Assembly: GCF_003254645.1 (NCBI RefSeq) | Contig: NZ_PNFD01000004.1 | Coordinates: 186,001-250,000, forward strand | DNA: 64,000 nucleotides | DNA from: Microbacterium suaedae | GTDB lineage: Bacteria; Actinomycetota; Actinomycetes; Actinomycetales; Microbacteriaceae | Reading direction: 5' to 3' | Shown: one piece after another, positions 60,537-64,000 of the stretch | Layout: every line of letters begins with the position of its first letter | Position numbering within the stretch: the first letter of the stretch is position 1 | Position numbers and translations under genes: made by a program | Notes under the pieces: generated by a model | What the model saw: only the letters and a program-made list of their open reading frames with translations | Databases searched by the model: none | Told to the model about the DNA's origin: nothing

Positions 60537-60631
60537 TACACAACGACGCCAGTTCTGCAGCCGCGCCCCACCGCACCCCCGGAATCACGCGGGTGCCCGT
60601 CAGGCCGATGAAGAATTGGCGTCGTTGTGCA
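60537..60631. repeat. Family A inverted-repeat element, copy A5 (95 bp, long subtype)
   Basis: Arms TACACAACGACGCCAGTTCT and AGAATTGGCGTCGTTGTGCA (18 of 20 paired). The interior CCGGAATCACGCGG is shared with A4. It lies between the kinase stop and the bS22 terminator. Confidence 0.9.
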
Positions 60632-60660
60632 CGAGCACCCGAATGCACTCCGGGCACAGC

Positions 60661-60693
60661 AAACGCCGGCCCCGTGGAACGGAGCCGGCGTTT
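60661..60693 (-). terminator. bS22 terminator hairpin
   Basis: Stem AAACGCCGGC with its complement plus a CCG/CGG extension, 14 bp downstream of the bS22 stop. Confidence 0.8.
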
Positions 60694-60706
60694 CCGGGTG
60701 CGGCGC

Positions 60707-60805
60707 TTACTTCTTGTTGCGACGCTGGTGGCGGGTCTTGCGAAGCAGCTTGCGGTGCTTCTTCTTCGCCATGCGCTTACGTCGCTTCTTGATCACAGAT
60801 CCCAT
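60707..60805 (-). CDS. Ribosomal protein bS22 (AURKAIP1/COX24 domain)
   Basis: 32-residue, extremely basic peptide ([17 protein letters not shown] opening, RRNKK end) with more than half of its residues Lys or Arg. It matches the AURKAIP1/COX24-type small ribosomal protein bS22 known from the actinobacterial 30S subunit. The ATG is at 60805. A BldC-like gene upstream on the same strand is the arrangement known from mycobacteria (Rv0500A-Rv0500B). It is easily missed because of its size. Confidence 0.92.
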   Translation of the reverse strand: MGSVIKKRRKRMAKKKHRKLLRKTRHQRRNKK

Positions 60806-60943
60806 GGGAACCTCGCTATGTCTCGGGGTCGGAAGCCTGGCACGTACATGTGCCGGCGTCCGGAAACGGGCACGGCAGAAAAAGTGCCTCGGAGCATCCT
60901 ATCGCATGCCCCGCGCGCGGCCTGACAGCCGCCAGGGAGCGCC

Positions 60944-61147
60944 TCAGCCGGCCTGTGCGCCGTGCTCGTCGTCCGGCAGCTGAACGACCTGCGTCACCGC
61001 ACTTTCGGGTACGCGATAGCTGCGGCCGAATCGCACGGCAGGGAGCTCGCCGGAGTGCACGAGGCGGTAGACCGTCATCTTCGAGACGCGCATGATGTCG
61101 GCGACTTCGGCGACGGTCAGGAACCGCACGTCGGGCATATCGGCCAT
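60944..61147 (-). CDS. BldC/excisionase-type DNA-binding protein
   Basis: 67-residue MerR-like helix-turn-helix protein (FLTVAEVADIMRVSKMTVYR, GELPAVRFGRSYRVPE), the single-domain type represented by BldC and Rv0500A. The start ATG at 61147 has GGGGGAGAG six bases upstream. A TTG two codons earlier touches that ribosome site and is rejected. It lies upstream of bS22. It is a chromosomal regulator by context, not a phage excisionase, since no integrase is near. Confidence 0.88.
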   Translation of the reverse strand: MADMPDVRFLTVAEVADIMRVSKMTVYRLVHSGELPAVRFGRSYRVPESAVTQVVQLPDDEHGAQAG

Positions 61148-61286
61148 TTTCAACTCTCCCCCGCAGGTGTTTCTTCCCGCTCACCCTATGGGGCGCGGGA
61201 TACCGATGTAAACCCGTGTGGCCGGTGTGATCACGATGCGCACCTCAGTGAGAGTGACAACCGTTCGCTTCCGGCGCACGAGCGGC

Positions 61287-62195
61287 CTATGCCCGCGCCT
61301 CGCGAAGCGCCTGCGCCTCGGCTCTGCGCGCCTGACGCAGCGCCTTTTCGGCGTGGCGCACCTCCTTCTCCGCTGTGGTCCGTGCGCGCACTGCGGCGCG
61401 ATATCGCCTGTCATCCGCGACGTCGGCGTCGTCGACTTCACGGTGCTCCGACGGCTCAGGCGCGACGCGCCCCTCAACGTACGCTTCGATCCCGTCCAGC
61501 GTGCGTTCAAGCCCGAAGAGAAATGGGTCTGCCTCGGCGAGGAACGCTCCGGCGTCGATGAGGGCACGCAGGCGTGGGTACGTGTCACTGTCGATGACGC
61601 GATCGTAGAGCGCGTGCTCGTCGGCACTGATCTCGTCGGGCGTGCGCCCCGATTCGCGCGCCGCCTGGTCGTACCCTGCATAGACCATCCCCTGCCACCG
61701 CGCCTGCCCCGTAATCGCGAGCACCACGGCGAGCTTCTCGTCGAAATCGAGCGGCGTACCGTCGATCGCCTCAAGGCCCGCCTCGATCCACTGCGAGCTG
61801 TTGGGAGTGACCGGCGAACCCAAGATCGGCAGGGCGAGGATCCACGGGTGGCGCAGGTAGATCGCCACCTGTTCGCGAAACAGCACGCGGAGCTTCGCAC
61901 GCCATCCCTCCTCGTCGCGGTACCGCAGCGACGGCTCACCTGTCGCCTCCTCCTGCATGAGAAGCAGCAGGTCGTCCTTCGCCGTGACATAGCGATACAG
62001 CGACATCGGCGTGTAGCCGAGCTTCTTCGCGACGGCTGCCATGGACACAGCACCGATGCCCTCGGCGTCGGCGAGCGCGACCGCCGTTTCGACGATGCGC
62101 TCGACACTCATCTCGCGCTTCGGTCCGCGTTGCGGGGCAGCCGCCACACCCCAGGCGAGGGCGATTCCACGGGGGAGCTCGGTGTCTTCCTGCAT
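61287..62195 (-). CDS. TetR-family regulator with basic coiled C-terminal tail
   Basis: 302-residue TetR regulator. The helix-turn-helix (VSMAAVAKKLGYTPMSLYRY, near residues 50-69) follows a 27-residue N-terminal extension. The ligand domain is of the TetR_C tetracycline-repressor type. The last 50 residues are rich in Arg/Lys/Ala/Glu and look like a basic coiled coil. The start ATG at 62195 has TAGAGT 6 nt upstream. It is divergent from a DrrAB-type exporter and is its likely repressor. Confidence 0.88.
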   Translation of the reverse strand: MQEDTELPRGIALAWGVAAAPQRGPKREMSVERIVETAVALADAEGIGAVSMAAVAKKLGYTPMSLYRYVTAKDDLLLLMQEEATGEPSLRYRDEEGWRAKLRVLFREQVAIYLRHPWILALPILGSPVTPNSSQWIEAGLEAIDGTPLDFDEKLAVVLAITGQARWQGMVYAGYDQAARESGRTPDEISADEHALYDRVIDSDTYPRLRALIDAGAFLAEADPFLFGLERTLDGIEAYVEGRVAPEPSEHREVDDADVADDRRYRAAVRARTTAEKEVRHAEKALRQARRAEAQALREARA

Positions 62196-62212
62196 GCCCC
62201 AACTCTACGATG

Positions 62213-62260
62213 TGTATGTTATAAACAGTGTGTTATCTTCATAAACAGTTTTTTACGTAT
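62213..62260. promoter_or_regulatory. AT-rich operator/promoter region of the DrrAB operon
   Basis: An AT-rich island in the 81-bp divergent gap, with ATAAACAG repeated at 62221 and 62241 and a GTGTGTTAT between them. It is the likely binding site of the TetR protein and the promoter of both genes. The exact palindrome is unclear. Confidence 0.6.
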
Positions 62261-62276
62261 ACGGAAGGATCAGATC

Positions 62277-63154
<878 letters not shown>

Positions 63155-63158
<4 letters not shown>

Positions 63159-63949
63159 CTATCGCACCGCACACCGACGTGCGGCCCCGTCTAGGCGGGC
63201 TCACCGCCGAGGCCATCTTCATCGGCCGCAGCCTGCGCCACTCCCTGCGCGACGCCGAGTCGCTCCTGATGTCGATCGTGCTGCCGGTGATGCTCATGCT
63301 CATGTTCACGTACGTGTTTGGCGGTGCGATCGACCCGACAGGCGGGTACGTCGACTACGTCGTCCCCGGCACGATACTGACGTGCGCCGGATTCGGCGCC
63401 GCGACGACCGCCACATTCGTCGCGGGCGACATGACAGGCGGCATCATCGACCGAATCCGCACGATGCCGCTGCGCGCCGGGGCGGTCCTGACGGGGCACG
63501 TCGTCGCGTCCCTCGCGCGCAATCTGTTCGCAACGGTCGTCGTGATCCTCGTCGCCCTCGCGATCGGCTTCCGCCCCGACGCGTCACCGGTCGACTGGCT
63601 CGGCGCGATCGCGATGATCGCCGTCTGGATCTTCGCGATCACCTACCTGTTCGCCGCGATCGGGCTCGCCGCGGGATCCGCCGAGGCCGCAAGCGGGTAC
63701 GGCTTCATCCTGCTCTTCCTGCCGTACGTCTCCAGCGGCTTCGTCCCGCTCGACACGATGCCCGGCTGGCTGCACATCGTCGCCGAAGTGCAGCCCGTCA
63801 CACCCGTGGTCGAAACGATCCGGATGTTCCTGCTCGGGACGGATCCGGGATCCGCGCCCGCCTGGGCCCTTGCATGGTGCGCAGGAATCGCCGTCGCGGC
63901 CTCCGCGTGGGGCGCATGGCTGTTCCGGCGAAAGGCCGGGAGGCGGTGA
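63155..63949 (+). CDS. DrrB-type ABC-2 exporter permease
   Basis: 264-residue ABC-2 membrane protein with six spans and the family segment FLPYVSSGFVPLDTMPGWLH near residue 190, typical of DrrB. The ATG at 63155 overlaps the ATPase stop (ATGA), so the subunits are made together. With the divergent TetR this forms a drug- or lipid-export module. The substrate is unknown. Confidence 0.92.
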
Positions 63950-63958
63950 TGCCGGCGC

Positions 63959-64000
63959 TCAGGCGCCGAGGCGCTTGAGCGCCGTCTGCACGACCGCGGC
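63959..64000 (-). CDS. C-terminal end of an unidentified gene (cut by window edge)
   Basis: The last 13 codons plus a TGA stop of a minus-strand frame reading AAVVQTALKRLGA. It is too short to name. In mycobacteria the BldC-like/bS22 pair follows proC, but nothing here supports that identity. Confidence 0.45.
   Translation of the reverse strand, partial: AAVVQTALKRLGA

Noticed and set aside
60944..61147. Phage excisionase marking an integrated element
   Set aside because: No integrase, attachment sites or phage genes are nearby. The pairing with bS22 marks it as the chromosomal BldC-like protein.

Overview
The window is about 70% GC, densely coded and carries menaquinone, Lsr2, BldC-like and bS22 genes. 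This points to an actinobacterium, most likely of the Microbacteriaceae (Microbacterium-like). The genus is inferred from gene content and was not searched. I see no tRNA, rRNA, CRISPR array, phage or transposase gene. No gene-free stretch exceeds about 250 bases, and most intergenic space is filled by promoters or by short inverted-repeat elements.

Layout. 1-4.6 kb: fprA (cut by the edge), a polyprenyl diphosphate synthase, menG and menF. 4.7-19.9 kb: a DUF402 gene, then a plant-glycan cassette (large CBM/LamG glycosidase, GH31, GH127, sugar ABC transporter, LacI regulator with palindromic operators) bracketed by a pair of B repeats, then glycerate kinase and PPK2. 20-22 kb: menD and a PLDc_N protein. 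22-26.5 kb: GntR regulator and an ectoine-type amino-acid ABC transporter. 26.5-31.7 kb: menA, lsr2, DUF1990, menE, menB, menC. 31.9-38.9 kb: LLM oxidoreductase, then TetR with a divergent MMPL exporter and YhgE/Pip protein. 39-42.8 kb: fructose operon fruR-fruK-fruA. 42.9-47.4 kb: System II cytochrome c maturation (ccsB, resB, ccdA, tlpA, DUF3054). 47.5-54 kb: histidine phosphatase, DUF368 lipid-carrier translocase, LCP, FUSC and aspS. 54-61 kb: a DUF559 nuclease flanked by repeats, Dabb, a molybdopterin oxidoreductase, PLDc_N, glutaredoxin-like, rhodanese, a Met/Asp/Glu-rich lipoprotein, a two-component system, bS22 and a BldC-like protein. 61-64 kb: TetR plus a divergent DrrAB-type exporter, then a gene end cut by the window.

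Functional threads. The window holds all the classical menaquinone genes I would look for except menH (menF, D, C, E, B, A, G, plus the side-chain synthase). They are broken up by accessory modules. System II cytochrome c maturation fits the same menaquinone-linked respiratory chain. Three sugar systems are present: glycan uptake, fructose PTS and glycerate kinase.

The most unusual signal is a set of at least six families of short (58-148 bp) inverted-repeat elements. Copies within a family have near-constant length, and several pairs bracket accessory modules. One family (72 bp) flanks a Vsr-like DUF559 nuclease gene, and a third 72-bp copy sits in frame inside the catalytic domain of a histidine kinase. 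A second thread is a very frequent TANNNT-N6/7-RTG arrangement, which suggests many leaderless mRNAs.
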